Below, piece by piece: positions 40,275-48,431 of a stretch of 64,000 nucleotides of DNA; within the stretch, counting starts at the first letter, position 1, and every line of letters starts with the position of its first letter. Made by a program: the position numbers and the translations under genes. The stretch comes from Frigoribacterium sp. Leaf263 (lineage in GTDB: Bacteria; Actinomycetota; Actinomycetes; Actinomycetales; Microbacteriaceae): the NCBI RefSeq assembly GCF_001422285.1, contig NZ_LMMO01000003.1:387297-451296 (forward strand). Reading direction: 5' to 3'. Below the pieces are notes generated by a model. It had not been told where the DNA came from. It was given only the letters and a program-made list of their open reading frames with translations, and did no database searches.

Positions 40275-41314
40275 GCGACGACTGGTGGGGCATCGTCTGG
40301 CTCGTGCTGCTGCTGATGGGCAACGCGTTCTTCGTCGCCGCCGAGTTCGCCGTCATCTCGGCCAGACGGTCGCAGATCGAGCCTCTCGCCGAGACCGGCA
40401 GCCGCGCGGCGCGGACGACGCTCTGGGCGATGGAGCACGCGACGATGATGCTCGCGACCACGCAGCTGGGCATCACCATCTGCTCGCTGCTGATCCTCAA
40501 CGTGTCGGAGCCCTCGATCCACCATCTGCTCGAGGGGCCTCTCGGCCTGACCGGTCTCAGCCCCGAGCTCGTGAGCGTGATCGGCTTCGTCATCACGCTG
40601 GTGCTCGTGTCGTTCCTGCACGTCGTGTTCGGCGAGATGGTGCCGAAGAACATCTCGTTCTCGCTGCCCGACCGCGCCGCGCTGATGCTCGCACCCCCGC
40701 TCGTCGCCATCGCCCGGGTGCTGCACGTCGTGGTCCTGTCGCTGAACTGGTCGGCGAACACGGTGCTGCGGGCCTTCCGGGTCGAGCCGAAGGACGAGGC
40801 GGCGAGCGCCTTCACGGTCGACGAGGTAGCGAACATCGTCGCCCAGTCGCGCCGCGAGGGCACCCTGACCGACGCGAGCGGGACGGTCCAGGCGGCGTTC
40901 GAGTTCACCGAGAAGAAGGTGTCCGACGTCGCCGTGCCGATGCCGGGGCTCGTGACCCTTCCCGAGGACGCCACCCCGTCGGACGTCGAGCGGGCCGTGG
41001 CCCAGAACGGCTTCTCGCGCTACGTGCTCGTGGACGACGTCGGCGACCCCACGGGGTACCTGCATCTCAAGGACGTGCTCGACCTGGACGACGACGAGTT
41101 CGGCGACCCCGTGCCTCCGAAGCGGATCCGGCAGCTGATCTCGATCTACCGGGGCACCGACCTCGAGGACGCGCTGGCGACCATGCGCCGGAGCGGCGTG
41201 CACGTCGCCCGCTCGTTCGACGAGCACGGCACGACCGAGGGCGTGCTGTTCCTGGAGGACATCCTCGAGGAGCTCATCGGCGAGGTCCAGGACGCCACGC
41301 GACGGGGACGCTGA
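40271..41314 (+). CDS. CNNM/CBS-pair membrane protein 2, lacking CorC_HlyC domain
   Basis: 347 residues. It has the same CNNM domain (about 1-180, with MLATTQLGITICSL and FGEMVPKNISFSLP) and a CBS pair (about 205-335) ending ...LFLEDILEELIGEV, but stops there: the C-terminal CorC_HlyC domain of its neighbour is missing. Four-base overlap with the first gene indicates a co-translated pair, and the two may form a heterodimer since CNNM domains dimerise. Ion specificity cannot be read from the sequence. Confidence 0.9.
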   Translation: MSDDWWGIVWLVLLLMGNAFFVAAEFAVISARRSQIEPLAETGSRAARTTLWAMEHATMMLATTQLGITICSLLILNVSEPSIHHLLEGPLGLTGLSPELVSVIGFVITLVLVSFLHVVFGEMVPKNISFSLPDRAALMLAPPLVAIARVLHVVVLSLNWSANTVLRAFRVEPKDEAASAFTVDEVANIVAQSRREGTLTDASGTVQAAFEFTEKKVSDVAVPMPGLVTLPEDATPSDVERAVAQNGFSRYVLVDDVGDPTGYLHLKDVLDLDDDEFGDPVPPKRIRQLISIYRGTDLEDALATMRRSGVHVARSFDEHGTTEGVLFLEDILEELIGEVQDATRRGR

Positions 41315-41344
41315 GCCTCGGCTCGGCGCCCCCGCGGCGGGGTC

Positions 41345-42478
41345 TCAGCTCAGGCGGAAGGGCGCGCGCTGATACTGCGCGGGCCAGTAGTCGAGCTCGA
41401 CCCCGAGCTCGGCGGCGGCGCGCAGAGGGAAGTGCGGATCGCGGAGGAACTCGCGGGCCATCAGGACGACGTCGGCGCGTCCGCTGGTGATGACCTCGTC
41501 GGCCTGGGCGGCCCCGACGATGAGACCCACGGCCCCGGTCTCGACCTCGGCGTTCGTGCGGACGTGCTCGGCGAAGCGCACCTGGTAGCCGAGACCGACG
41601 GGGATGCTGACGCCGGAGACGAGACCACCGGTCGAGATGTCGAAGAGGTCCGCACCGGCGTCCCGGCACCAGGCCGCGACCGTCGAGGTGTCGTCCTCGT
41701 TCCAGCCGCCGTCGGCCCAGTCGGTCGCCGAGAAGCGCACGAGGAGGGGCAGGGTCCCGCCGACCTCCGAGCGGACGACCCGGACGACCTCGAGGAGGAA
41801 CCTCGCACGGTTCTCGAGAGAGCCGCCGTACTCGTCGTCCCGTCGGTTGCTGAGGGGCGAGAGGAACTGATGCAGCAGGTAGCCGTGGGCGGCGTGGAGC
41901 TCGATCAGCTCGAAGCCGGCGTCGACGGATCGACGAGCCGCCAGACGGAAGGCCTCGACCAGCCCGGCGATGTCGGAGATCGTCAGCTCGGCCGGCTCGT
42001 CGTAGCCCTCGAAGGCGACCGCCGAGGGCGCCACGGTCCGCCAACCGCCCTGGTCGGCCGGCACGGTGCCCTGCTCGTCGCTCCAGGGGCGGAACGTCGA
42101 CGCCTTGCGACCGGCGTGCGCGAGCTGCACGCCGGGCACGGATCCCCTCGAGCGGATGAAGTCCGTGATCGGACGGAACGCCTCGAGCTGCGCGTCGTTC
42201 CAGAGGCCGAGGTCCTGAGGCGAGATGCGGCCCTCCGGCGTGACGGAGGTCGCCTCCGCGATGACCGCACCCGCGCCTCCTCGGGCCAGGGAGCCCAGGT
42301 GCACGAGGTGCCAGTCGGTCGGGACGCCGTCTTCGCGCTCGGCCGAGTACTGGCACATGGGCGCGACCCAGAGGCGGTTGCGGAACGTCGTGCCGCGGAG
42401 GGTGATCGGGTCGAAGAGCCCGGGAGCCCGGTCGGAGGTGGTCGTGTCGGTCGTGGGGGTCGCTGCCGTCTGGGTCAC
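41345..42478 (-). CDS. NADH:flavin oxidoreductase, old yellow enzyme (YqjM-like)
   Basis: 377 residues, FMN-dependent ene-reductase barrel. YqjM-group residues are visible: CQYS (the FMN-tuning cysteine), the HAGRK segment, the paired histidine site LHAAHGYLLHQFLSP and ENRARFLLEVV. Such enzymes reduce activated C=C bonds of quinones and enals using NADPH. The start is uncertain: GTG 42478 has GAAAGG some 14 bases upstream, while TTG 42523 would add 15 residues and lies just after a TACCGT hexamer. The gene is divergent from nnrD. Confidence 0.88.
   Translation of the reverse strand: MTQTAATPTTDTTTSDRAPGLFDPITLRGTTFRNRLWVAPMCQYSAEREDGVPTDWHLVHLGSLARGGAGAVIAEATSVTPEGRISPQDLGLWNDAQLEAFRPITDFIRSRGSVPGVQLAHAGRKASTFRPWSDEQGTVPADQGGWRTVAPSAVAFEGYDEPAELTISDIAGLVEAFRLAARRSVDAGFELIELHAAHGYLLHQFLSPLSNRRDDEYGGSLENRARFLLEVVRVVRSEVGGTLPLLVRFSATDWADGGWNEDDTSTVAAWCRDAGADLFDISTGGLVSGVSIPVGLGYQVRFAEHVRTNAEVETGAVGLIVGAAQADEVITSGRADVVLMAREFLRDPHFPLRAAAELGVELDYWPAQYQRAPFRLS
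42269..42284 (-). repeat. Dispersed repeat inside the old yellow enzyme gene
   Basis: CCGAGGAGGCGCGGGT on the minus strand, encoding ARGGAG in the conserved SLARGGAGAVIAEAT segment; here the match may be fortuitous because the protein motif itself is conserved. Confidence 0.4.
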
Positions 42479-42572
42479 GGGTGTCGTCGTCGCCTTTCGC
42501 TGGGGATCGTCTTCGGGAGCCAACGGTACGCCTCGCCCCGATGTTCCCCCGTCGGAGCGTGCGGGCCGCGAC

Positions 42573-42578
42573 TACCGT
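42573..42578 (+). promoter_or_regulatory. -10 box of leaderless nnrD
   Basis: TACCGT, seven bases before the ATG at 42586. Confidence 0.55.
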
Positions 42579-42585
42579 CGAGGGC

Positions 42586-43422
42586 ATGAGCGACTTCGCG
42601 ACCTGGACCCCCTCCGACGCCGCCGCAGGGATCGCCGTGCCGGCGCCCGACGACGACAAGTACAGCCGCGGGGTGCTCGGCGTCGTCACCGGCTCGAGCG
42701 CCTTCCCGGGGGCGGCCGTGCTCGGCGTGGAGGCGGCGCTGCACACCGGCGTCGGCATGCTCCGCTACCTCGGGCCCGCGCGTGCGTCGGACCTCGTGCT
42801 GCAGCGACGCCCCGAGGCGGTCACGAGCAGCGGGCGCGTGCAGGCGTGGCTGCTCGGCTCGGGCGTCGATCCGGACCACCTCGACGACGAGACGCGCGAC
42901 GGGTTCGCGACCGCCGCCTCCTCGGGGCTGCCGCTCGTGCTCGACGCCGGCGCGCTGCCCTGGCGACCGGAGGCCGCAGGGCCGGTGGTCGTCACGCCGC
43001 ACTTCCGCGAACTGGCCAGGGCGACGGGTCGCGAGGTCGACGAGATCGCGGCCGACCCGGGCGGAGCCGCCGTGCGAGCGGCCGGCGAGTGGGGGTGCAC
43101 CGTGCTGGTGAAGGGGCACCGGACCGTCGTGGCCTCGCCGGGAGGCACCCGCCTGGTGGCCGAGAGCGGGACGCCGTGGCTGGCCACCGCGGGCACCGGT
43201 GACGCCCTCGGGGGAGTGCTCGGAGCCCTGGTCGCGACGCACGCCGCCGAGATCGCGGCCGACGGCGAGGCGCTGGCGCGTCTGGCGGCCACGGCCTCGG
43301 TCGTGCACGGACTCGCGGCGGTCCGGGCCAGTCGCGGCGGCCCGATCACCGTGCTCGGGTTGATCGACGCGCTGCCCGCCACGATCGCATCACTCGTGGC
43401 GGGCAGCGCGGCGGAGGACTAG
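42586..43422 (+). CDS. nnrD: ADP-dependent NAD(P)H-hydrate dehydratase
   Basis: 278 residues with the ribokinase-like YjeF C-terminal fold: KYSRGVLGVVTGS at the start, DAGAL, TPHFRELAR, LVKGHRTVVASP and the nucleotide site GTGDALGGVLGAL. It repairs hydrated, damaged NAD(P)H. The epimerase domain (NnrE), often fused to it, is absent, so this is a stand-alone dehydratase. It is leaderless. Its stop shares the four bases CTAG (43419-43422) with the stop of the converging YceI gene. Confidence 0.92.
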   Translation: MSDFATWTPSDAAAGIAVPAPDDDKYSRGVLGVVTGSSAFPGAAVLGVEAALHTGVGMLRYLGPARASDLVLQRRPEAVTSSGRVQAWLLGSGVDPDHLDDETRDGFATAASSGLPLVLDAGALPWRPEAAGPVVVTPHFRELARATGREVDEIAADPGGAAVRAAGEWGCTVLVKGHRTVVASPGGTRLVAESGTPWLATAGTGDALGGVLGALVATHAAEIAADGEALARLAATASVVHGLAAVRASRGGPITVLGLIDALPATIASLVAGSAAED

Positions 43423-44111
43423 GAGGCGGGGGTCGCCGACACGAGGAACTCGACGGTCCCCTGGTCTTCGACCTCGACGAAGCCGAGGCTCGGCGCGTCG
43501 ACGCCGTAGTCGGAGAACGTGACCGGGATCGATCCGCTCACCTGGACCCCGTCGCCCGAGAGGGCGGCCTGGAGGGGGACCTCGACGGTCTGCGTGACGC
43601 CGTGCATGGTCAGCTCGCCGGTGGCGGTCACGGTGGCGACCTCGCCGTCGGCGGGGACGGCCGCGTCGACGGGCTCGGTCAGCGTGAACTCGGCCGTCGG
43701 GTAGGTGCCGACCTCCATCGCCGTGTCGCGGAAGTACCCGTCGCGGTTGCCGCTGTCGGTCGCGATGCTGGCCACGTCGACGGTGATGTCGGCCGCGGTC
43801 ACCGAGGTGCCGTCGACGGTGACCGTGCCCGAGACCTGGTCGGTGGTGCCGACGACGGTGACGTCGGTGCCGTTGAGCACCTCGTCGACCCGGTAGCCGG
43901 CGGTGCTGCCGTCGCCCACCGACCAGTCGCCGGTCAGCTGACTCGCGTCGACCGTGCTCGAACCGGGGGTCACGGAGACGGTGGGGGCCGCGTCGGGCTC
44001 GCCGACGATGACGTCGCGGTAGAACGCGGGCCCGGCGACAGCCGCCGTGGTGCCCAGGCCGACGACGACGACCGCCGCGACGGCGATGATGATTCCGGTC
44101 TTCTTCTTCAT
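43419..44111 (-). CDS. YceI-family exported protein
   Basis: 230 residues. A lysine-rich start and hydrophobic residues 7-27 form a signal anchor. The YceI beta-barrel (about 60-228) has the expected GDWSVGDGSTAGYRVDE opening, DSGNRDGYFRDTAMEVGTYPTAEF (in parts NRDGYFRDTAMEV and YPTAEF), TGELTMHGVTQTVEVPL and VTFSDYGVDAPSLGFVEVEDQGT-type ending. YceI proteins bind long isoprenoids and help in stress or transport of lipophilic molecules. It is a single gene. Confidence 0.92.
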   Translation of the reverse strand: MKKKTGIIIAVAAVVVVGLGTTAAVAGPAFYRDVIVGEPDAAPTVSVTPGSSTVDASQLTGDWSVGDGSTAGYRVDEVLNGTDVTVVGTTDQVSGTVTVDGTSVTAADITVDVASIATDSGNRDGYFRDTAMEVGTYPTAEFTLTEPVDAAVPADGEVATVTATGELTMHGVTQTVEVPLQAALSGDGVQVSGSIPVTFSDYGVDAPSLGFVEVEDQGTVEFLVSATPAS

Positions 44112-44207
44112 GATGGTCTCTCCAGGGTCGGCTCGGGGTGCGGCGCGGTCACGCCTCGGTGTCGGCTCGGATGATGCGGGGCCGTGCGGCCCTGAGAGGA
44201 TGATGGC

Positions 44208-44249
44208 GGGTGACCCTATGGCCTCCCTGGGATCAGCTGGGAGTCACCC
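44208..44249. terminator. Hairpin after the amino-acid ABC transporter operon
   Basis: GGGTGA pairs with TCACCC, and an inner CTCCC pairs with GGGAG; it starts one base beyond the stop of the ATPase gene (44251) on the minus strand. There is no U-tract. Confidence 0.5.
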
Positions 44250-44250
44250 G

Positions 44251-45024
44251 TCAGGCGGTGAAACGGGTGAGGAACTCCCTCGCCCGCTCGGTGCGCGGCG
44301 CCGTGAAGAGCTGCTCGGGCGGACCCTGCTCGGCGATGCGACCCGCGTCGAGGAACACCACGCGGTCGGCGACGTCGCGCGCGAACGCCATCTCGTGCGT
44401 CGCCATGAGGATCGTCGTCCCCACGTCTTTCAGGGTGCGGACGAGGTCGAGCACCTCGCCCACCAGCTCGGGATCGAGCGCGCTCGTGATCTCGTCGAGC
44501 AGGAGGAGCGTGGGCCGGGGCGCCAGCGCCCGGGCGATGGCGACCCGCTGCTGCTGACCGCCCGACAGCCGGTCGGGGTAGGCGCCGGCCTTGTCGCCGA
44601 GCCCCACCCGATCGAGCAGTTCGCGGGCCCTCGCGTGGGCCTCGGCCTTCGGCCGTCGGAGGACGTGGCGACTGGCGAGTGACACGTTCTCGAGCACCGT
44701 CAGATGCGGGAACAGATTGAAGTGCTGGAAGACCACTCCGATCCGGGCGCGGACCGCGTCCGCCTTGACTCTCGGGTCGCTGATGTCGTCGCCGCCGAGG
44801 ACGATGCGCCCGTCGTCGATCGGCTCGAGGAGGTTGACGGTGCGCAGCAGGGTCGACTTGCCCGAGCCGCTCGCGCCGATGAGCGCGACGACCTCGTCGC
44901 GGGCCACCTCGAGGTCGATGCCGTCGAGCACGGTCGTGAGGCCGAAGGCCTTGCGGACCCCCTCGAGACGCAGGACGATCTCGGGCGCGGGGGCGCCGGA
45001 CGCGGCGGATGCGGGGGCGGTCAT
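44251..45024 (-). CDS. Polar amino-acid ABC transporter ATP-binding protein
   Basis: 257 residues: Walker [11 protein letters not shown]-loop VFQHFNLFPH, signature LSGGQQQR, Walker B LLLLDEITSALDP and H-loop MATHEM, matching the GlnQ/ArtP/HisP group. The last gene of a three-gene operon on the minus strand (binding protein, permease, ATPase); its ATG overlaps the permease stop by four bases. It powers uptake of a polar amino acid or opine-like compound. Confidence 0.95.
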   Translation of the reverse strand: MTAPASAASGAPAPEIVLRLEGVRKAFGLTTVLDGIDLEVARDEVVALIGASGSGKSTLLRTVNLLEPIDDGRIVLGGDDISDPRVKADAVRARIGVVFQHFNLFPHLTVLENVSLASRHVLRRPKAEAHARARELLDRVGLGDKAGAYPDRLSGGQQQRVAIARALAPRPTLLLLDEITSALDPELVGEVLDLVRTLKDVGTTILMATHEMAFARDVADRVVFLDAGRIAEQGPPEQLFTAPRTERAREFLTRFTA

Positions 45025-45926
45025 ACGACGCTCCCGGCCTGCTCGCGACGACGGAGGCGCGCCGAGAGCCAGTCGGTCAGCCACAGCGTCGGCAGGGCCA
45101 GCAGCACGAAGAGCAGCCCGGCGAGCACGTACGGCGTGAAGTTCGCGGCGGTGGCCGTCTCGATCTGCGCGGCCCGGACGGCGTCGACCGCGCCGAGGAC
45201 GGAGATGAGGCCGACGTCCTTCTGCATCGAGACGAAGTCGTTCATGAGAGCGGGGGTCACCTTGCGGATGGCCTGAGGGAACACCACGAGGCGGAGGGTC
45301 TTGGCATGGCCGAGCCCGAGCGATCGGGCGGCGAGCCTCTGAGACGGGTGCACGGCGTCGATGCCGGCGCGCACGACCTCGGACACGTAGGCCGAGTAGG
45401 TCAGCACCAGCGCGATGGTGCCCCAGAACTCGGCAGGGAGGCGCGGGATGCCGAGACCGAGGCCCGGGATGCCGAAGCCGACGAGGTACAGGACGATGAT
45501 CAGCGGCAGGCCCCGGAACATGTCGGTGTAGCCGCGGACGAGAGCTCGGACCGGGAAGAACACCGGGCCGCGGAGGGTCCGGAGGGCCGACAGGACGGTC
45601 GCCAGGACGGCGACGCCGAGGGCGGCGACGACGAGCACGCGCACGTTGAGCCAGAGGCCCTCGAGCACGCGCGGCCAGGCCGCCACGAGGGTCGGACCGT
45701 CGAAGAAGCTGAACCGCACGCGCTCCCACCCGGGCGTGCTCGTGACCGCCCACCAGGCGAGCCCGGCGAAGACCACCGTGCTGATCACGGCGACGAGCAC
45801 GGAGCGGACGGACTGCCGGCGGCGATAGGCGCGGCGTCCGATCTCGAGATCGCTGACGGGGGGAGCCCCCGTCGCGACCGCGGTGGGCGCTACGAGAGGT
45901 CCTTGACGTCGTAGTCGGCGAGCCAC
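45021..45926 (-). CDS. Polar amino-acid ABC transporter permease
   Basis: 301 residues, with about five or six membrane helices (first near 40-62). The HisM/GlnP-family EAA loop is YVSEVVRAGIDAVHPSQRLAARSLGLG (in parts EVVRAGIDAVHPSQ and AARSLGLG) followed by VVFPQAIRKVTPALMNDF. The start is uncertain: GTG 45926 makes the gene overlap the binding-protein gene by 37 bases, but no better start is found before the first helix. It forms the membrane channel with the ATPase at 44251. Confidence 0.9.
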   Translation of the reverse strand: MARRLRRQGPLVAPTAVATGAPPVSDLEIGRRAYRRRQSVRSVLVAVISTVVFAGLAWWAVTSTPGWERVRFSFFDGPTLVAAWPRVLEGLWLNVRVLVVAALGVAVLATVLSALRTLRGPVFFPVRALVRGYTDMFRGLPLIIVLYLVGFGIPGLGLGIPRLPAEFWGTIALVLTYSAYVSEVVRAGIDAVHPSQRLAARSLGLGHAKTLRLVVFPQAIRKVTPALMNDFVSMQKDVGLISVLGAVDAVRAAQIETATAANFTPYVLAGLLFVLLALPTLWLTDWLSARLRRREQAGSVV

Positions 45927-46720
45927 TCCTGCTGCAGGTCGCCGAGGGTGCCGTCGGCCTCGAGGTCGTCGACGGCCTTCGTGACGTCGGCGGTCAAGGA
46001 GCTGCCGAGGGGCAGGACGATGCCGAGCTGATCGCTCGCCCCGTCGACGGCGGCGAGCTGACCGAGCACGACGCCGCCCTCGACGAAGTAGGTCGCGGTG
46101 GGCACGTCGAGCACGATGGCGTCGACCTGGCCGGACTCGAGGGCCGCCTTGGCGTCGTCGTTCGAGTTGTAGGCCTGGACGCCGTCTTCGGGGTCGATGA
46201 CGGTCTCGGCGGCCGTGAAGCTCGTCGAGCCGCTCTGCGCGCCGATGTCGAGTCCCCGGAGGTCGGCCACGCTCGACGCGCCCTCGGCCGCCGTGCCGGG
46301 GAGCGTCACGACGGCCTGGCGGGTCTCGTAGTACGGCGACGAGAAGTCGACGGCCTTCGCGCGCTGCTCGGTGATCGAGAACTGCTGCAGGTTGAGGTCG
46401 AAGGTCTTCGGGCCGGGTGCGATCGACTCGTCGAAGGTGGCGCGCACCCAGACGACGTCGTCGCGGTCGTACCCGAGGCGGTCGGCGACGGCGTAGGCCA
46501 GCGCGGCCTCGTAGCCCGACCCCGACTCGGGGGCGTCGTCCTCCACCCAGGGGGAGTAGGCCGGCTCGCCGGTCGCGACGGTGAGCTTGCCCTCGGTGAC
46601 GGCGCCGACGCCGCTGCCCGAGCCCTCGGAGTCGGACGTGGGGGCGCAGGCGGCGAGGGCGCCGACCGAGAGGAGGGCGGCGGCGACGGACGCGACGAGT
46701 CGCGACGGGGAACGGGTCAT
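45890..46720 (-). CDS. Amino-acid ABC transporter substrate-binding lipoprotein
   Basis: 276 residues. A lipoprotein signal with the lipobox LAAC (about 21-24) anchors it outside the membrane. The SBP type-3 fold follows (LTVATGEPAYSPW, GYEAALAYAVADRLG, FDLNLQQFSITEQRAKAVDFSSPY in shorter parts, and DLRGLDIGAQSGST). The ATG is preceded at seven bases by minus-strand TATCCT (46733-46728), so the operon is leaderless. The bound amino acid is not predictable. Confidence 0.93.
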   Translation of the reverse strand: MTRSPSRLVASVAAALLSVGALAACAPTSDSEGSGSGVGAVTEGKLTVATGEPAYSPWVEDDAPESGSGYEAALAYAVADRLGYDRDDVVWVRATFDESIAPGPKTFDLNLQQFSITEQRAKAVDFSSPYYETRQAVVTLPGTAAEGASSVADLRGLDIGAQSGSTSFTAAETVIDPEDGVQAYNSNDDAKAALESGQVDAIVLDVPTATYFVEGGVVLGQLAAVDGASDQLGIVLPLGSSLTADVTKAVDDLEADGTLGDLQQEWLADYDVKDLS

Positions 46721-46727
46721 GAAGCCG

Positions 46728-46733
46728 AGGATA
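46728..46733 (-). promoter_or_regulatory. -10 box of leaderless ABC transporter operon
   Basis: TATCCT on the minus strand, seven bases before ATG 46720. Confidence 0.6.
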
Positions 46734-46786
46734 TCGGCGACCGGCGACACCGCCGAGCCGTGAGGCGCCGTGTGACGCACGACGGC

Positions 46787-46792
46787 TAGCCT
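46787..46792 (+). promoter_or_regulatory. -10 box of the GT87-like gene
   Basis: TAGCCT, six bases before the ATG at 46799. Confidence 0.55.
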
Positions 46793-46798
46793 GACGGG

Positions 46799-48088
46799 AT
46801 GACCGTCGCCGCGCCTCCCGAGATCGTCGCGGCGCGGACGCCCCTCGGCCGGCGGCTCGTCGTGGTCGGGCGGCGACGCGAGATCCTCTGGATCGCCTTC
46901 GCCGTCGTGCACCTCGTCGTCGCCTGGATCGCCCTGGTCGGGCCCGACCAGTCGCTCGGCGACGTCCGGACCGTCTACCGGTCGTGGATGGACCAGGCCG
47001 TGTCGGGCGGCGACCGGGTCGGGATCGACGTCGCCTGGGTCTACCCCCTGCTCGCGGCCGTCCCGATGCTCGTCGCGCGGCTCGGCGGCGCCGCGGACTA
47101 CGCGACCGTGTGGCTCGTCGTCGTGGTCGCCCTCGACGCGGTCGCCTTCGCCGTCATCACGCGGCGACGGACGCCCTCGACGACGACGGCCGCCTGGTGG
47201 TGGCTGCTGTTCGTCGCGGCGCTCGGTCCCATCGCCCTCGGGCGAATCGACGCGGTGACCGTGGCGCTGGCCCTGATCGGCGTGCTGCTCGTCGCCGAGC
47301 GGCCCGTGGCGGCTTCCGTCGTGCTGACGATCGCGGCCTGGGTGAAGGTGTGGCCCGCGGCCCTCGTGGGCGCGGCCGTGCTCGCCTCGCGGCGCGGGCC
47401 GGCGATCGTCGTCGCCGCCGTCGCGACCACGGCCGCCGTCGTCGCCGTCTCGCTGGCGCTCGGCAGCGGCGCCACCGTGCTCGGCTTCATCGGACAGCAG
47501 GCGGGCCGGGGGCTGCAGATCGAATCGCCGGCCGCGACGCCGTGGCTCTGGCGGGCCGCCGCCGGCGTGACGGGCACGGCCGTCTACTACGACCAGCAGA
47601 TCCTGACCTTCCAGGTGCAGGGCGACGGCGTGGGTCTCGCCGCCCGGGCGACGACCGTCGTGATGGCGGTGGTGGTCGGAGGCGTGGTGCTGCTCGGTCT
47701 GCGGGCGCGACTGGCGGGTGCGGCCGCCCCGCACCTCCTCGGCCCACTGGCCCTGGCGCTGACGACCGCCCTGATCGTCACGAACAAGGTCGGCTCGCCC
47801 CAGTTCGTGTCGTGGCTGGCCGTGCCCGTGGTCGTCGGACTCGTCGCGTCGCGCACCGGCGGACCGTCGTTCCGGGTCCCGGCGGGGCTCGCCCTGGGCA
47901 TCGCTGCGCTGACCCAGCTGATCTACCCGTGGTTCTACGACGACCTGCTGCGGGTCGAGCCGTGGATGCTCGTCGTCATCACCCTGCGGAACCTCTGCGA
48001 GGTCGTTCTGCTCGTCGTCGGCTGCATCATGCTCTGGCGTCTCGGGGGAGTGCGCCGCGGCCCGGCCGCTGACAGGATGAGCGCATGA
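46799..48088 (+). CDS. GT87-like polyprenyl-phosphate-mannose mannosyltransferase
   Basis: 429 residues with about ten to eleven membrane helices. The extracellular first loop carries an aspartate (GPDQSLGDVRTVYRSW), and YPLLAAVPM, WVKVWPAAL and TNKVGSPQFVSWL are the pattern of GT-C family 87 (PimE-like) enzymes, which use polyprenol-phosphate-mannose to decorate lipids or glycans at the outer face of the membrane. Leaderless start. The stop overlaps the next ATG. Confidence 0.75.
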   Translation: MTVAAPPEIVAARTPLGRRLVVVGRRREILWIAFAVVHLVVAWIALVGPDQSLGDVRTVYRSWMDQAVSGGDRVGIDVAWVYPLLAAVPMLVARLGGAADYATVWLVVVVALDAVAFAVITRRRTPSTTTAAWWWLLFVAALGPIALGRIDAVTVALALIGVLLVAERPVAASVVLTIAAWVKVWPAALVGAAVLASRRGPAIVVAAVATTAAVVAVSLALGSGATVLGFIGQQAGRGLQIESPAATPWLWRAAAGVTGTAVYYDQQILTFQVQGDGVGLAARATTVVMAVVVGGVVLLGLRARLAGAAAPHLLGPLALALTTALIVTNKVGSPQFVSWLAVPVVVGLVASRTGGPSFRVPAGLALGIAALTQLIYPWFYDDLLRVEPWMLVVITLRNLCEVVLLVVGCIMLWRLGGVRRGPAADRMSA

Positions 48089-48411
48089 TCGTCGCCTTCT
48101 CCCTCTCACCCAGCGGCGGCGCCCCCGCCGGAGACCTCGACCCCGACGCCCACGGCGACTCGGTGCACGCCGCGGTGGCCGCCGCCGTGCGCGTCGTCCG
48201 GGACTCCGGGCTGCCGAACCGCACCTCGTCCATGTTCACGGAGATCGAGGGCGAGTGGGACGAGGTCATGGCCGTCGTCAAGGAGGCCGCGGAGGCGGTG
48301 GGCGCGTTCGGCAGCCGGGTCTCGCTGGTGCTCAAGGCCGACATCCGACCCGGGCGCACGGGTGAGCTCACGGGCAAGGTCGAACGCCTCGAACGGGCCC
48401 TCGACGCCTGA
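48085..48411 (+). CDS. Thiamine-binding protein, MTH1187/UPF0045 family
   Basis: 108 residues forming the ferredoxin-like YkoF/MTH1187 fold: MIVAFSLSPSG, SVHAAVAAAVRVVRDSGLPNR (in parts), MFTEIEGEWDEVMAVVKEA and RVSLVLKADIRPGR. Members bind thiamine or a precursor in the cytoplasm. Four-base overlap with the glycosyltransferase gene suggests translational coupling, although a functional link is not evident. Confidence 0.88.
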   Translation: MIVAFSLSPSGGAPAGDLDPDAHGDSVHAAVAAAVRVVRDSGLPNRTSSMFTEIEGEWDEVMAVVKEAAEAVGAFGSRVSLVLKADIRPGRTGELTGKVERLERALDA

Positions 48412-48431
48412 GCCGAACGCCCCGGGCGGTG

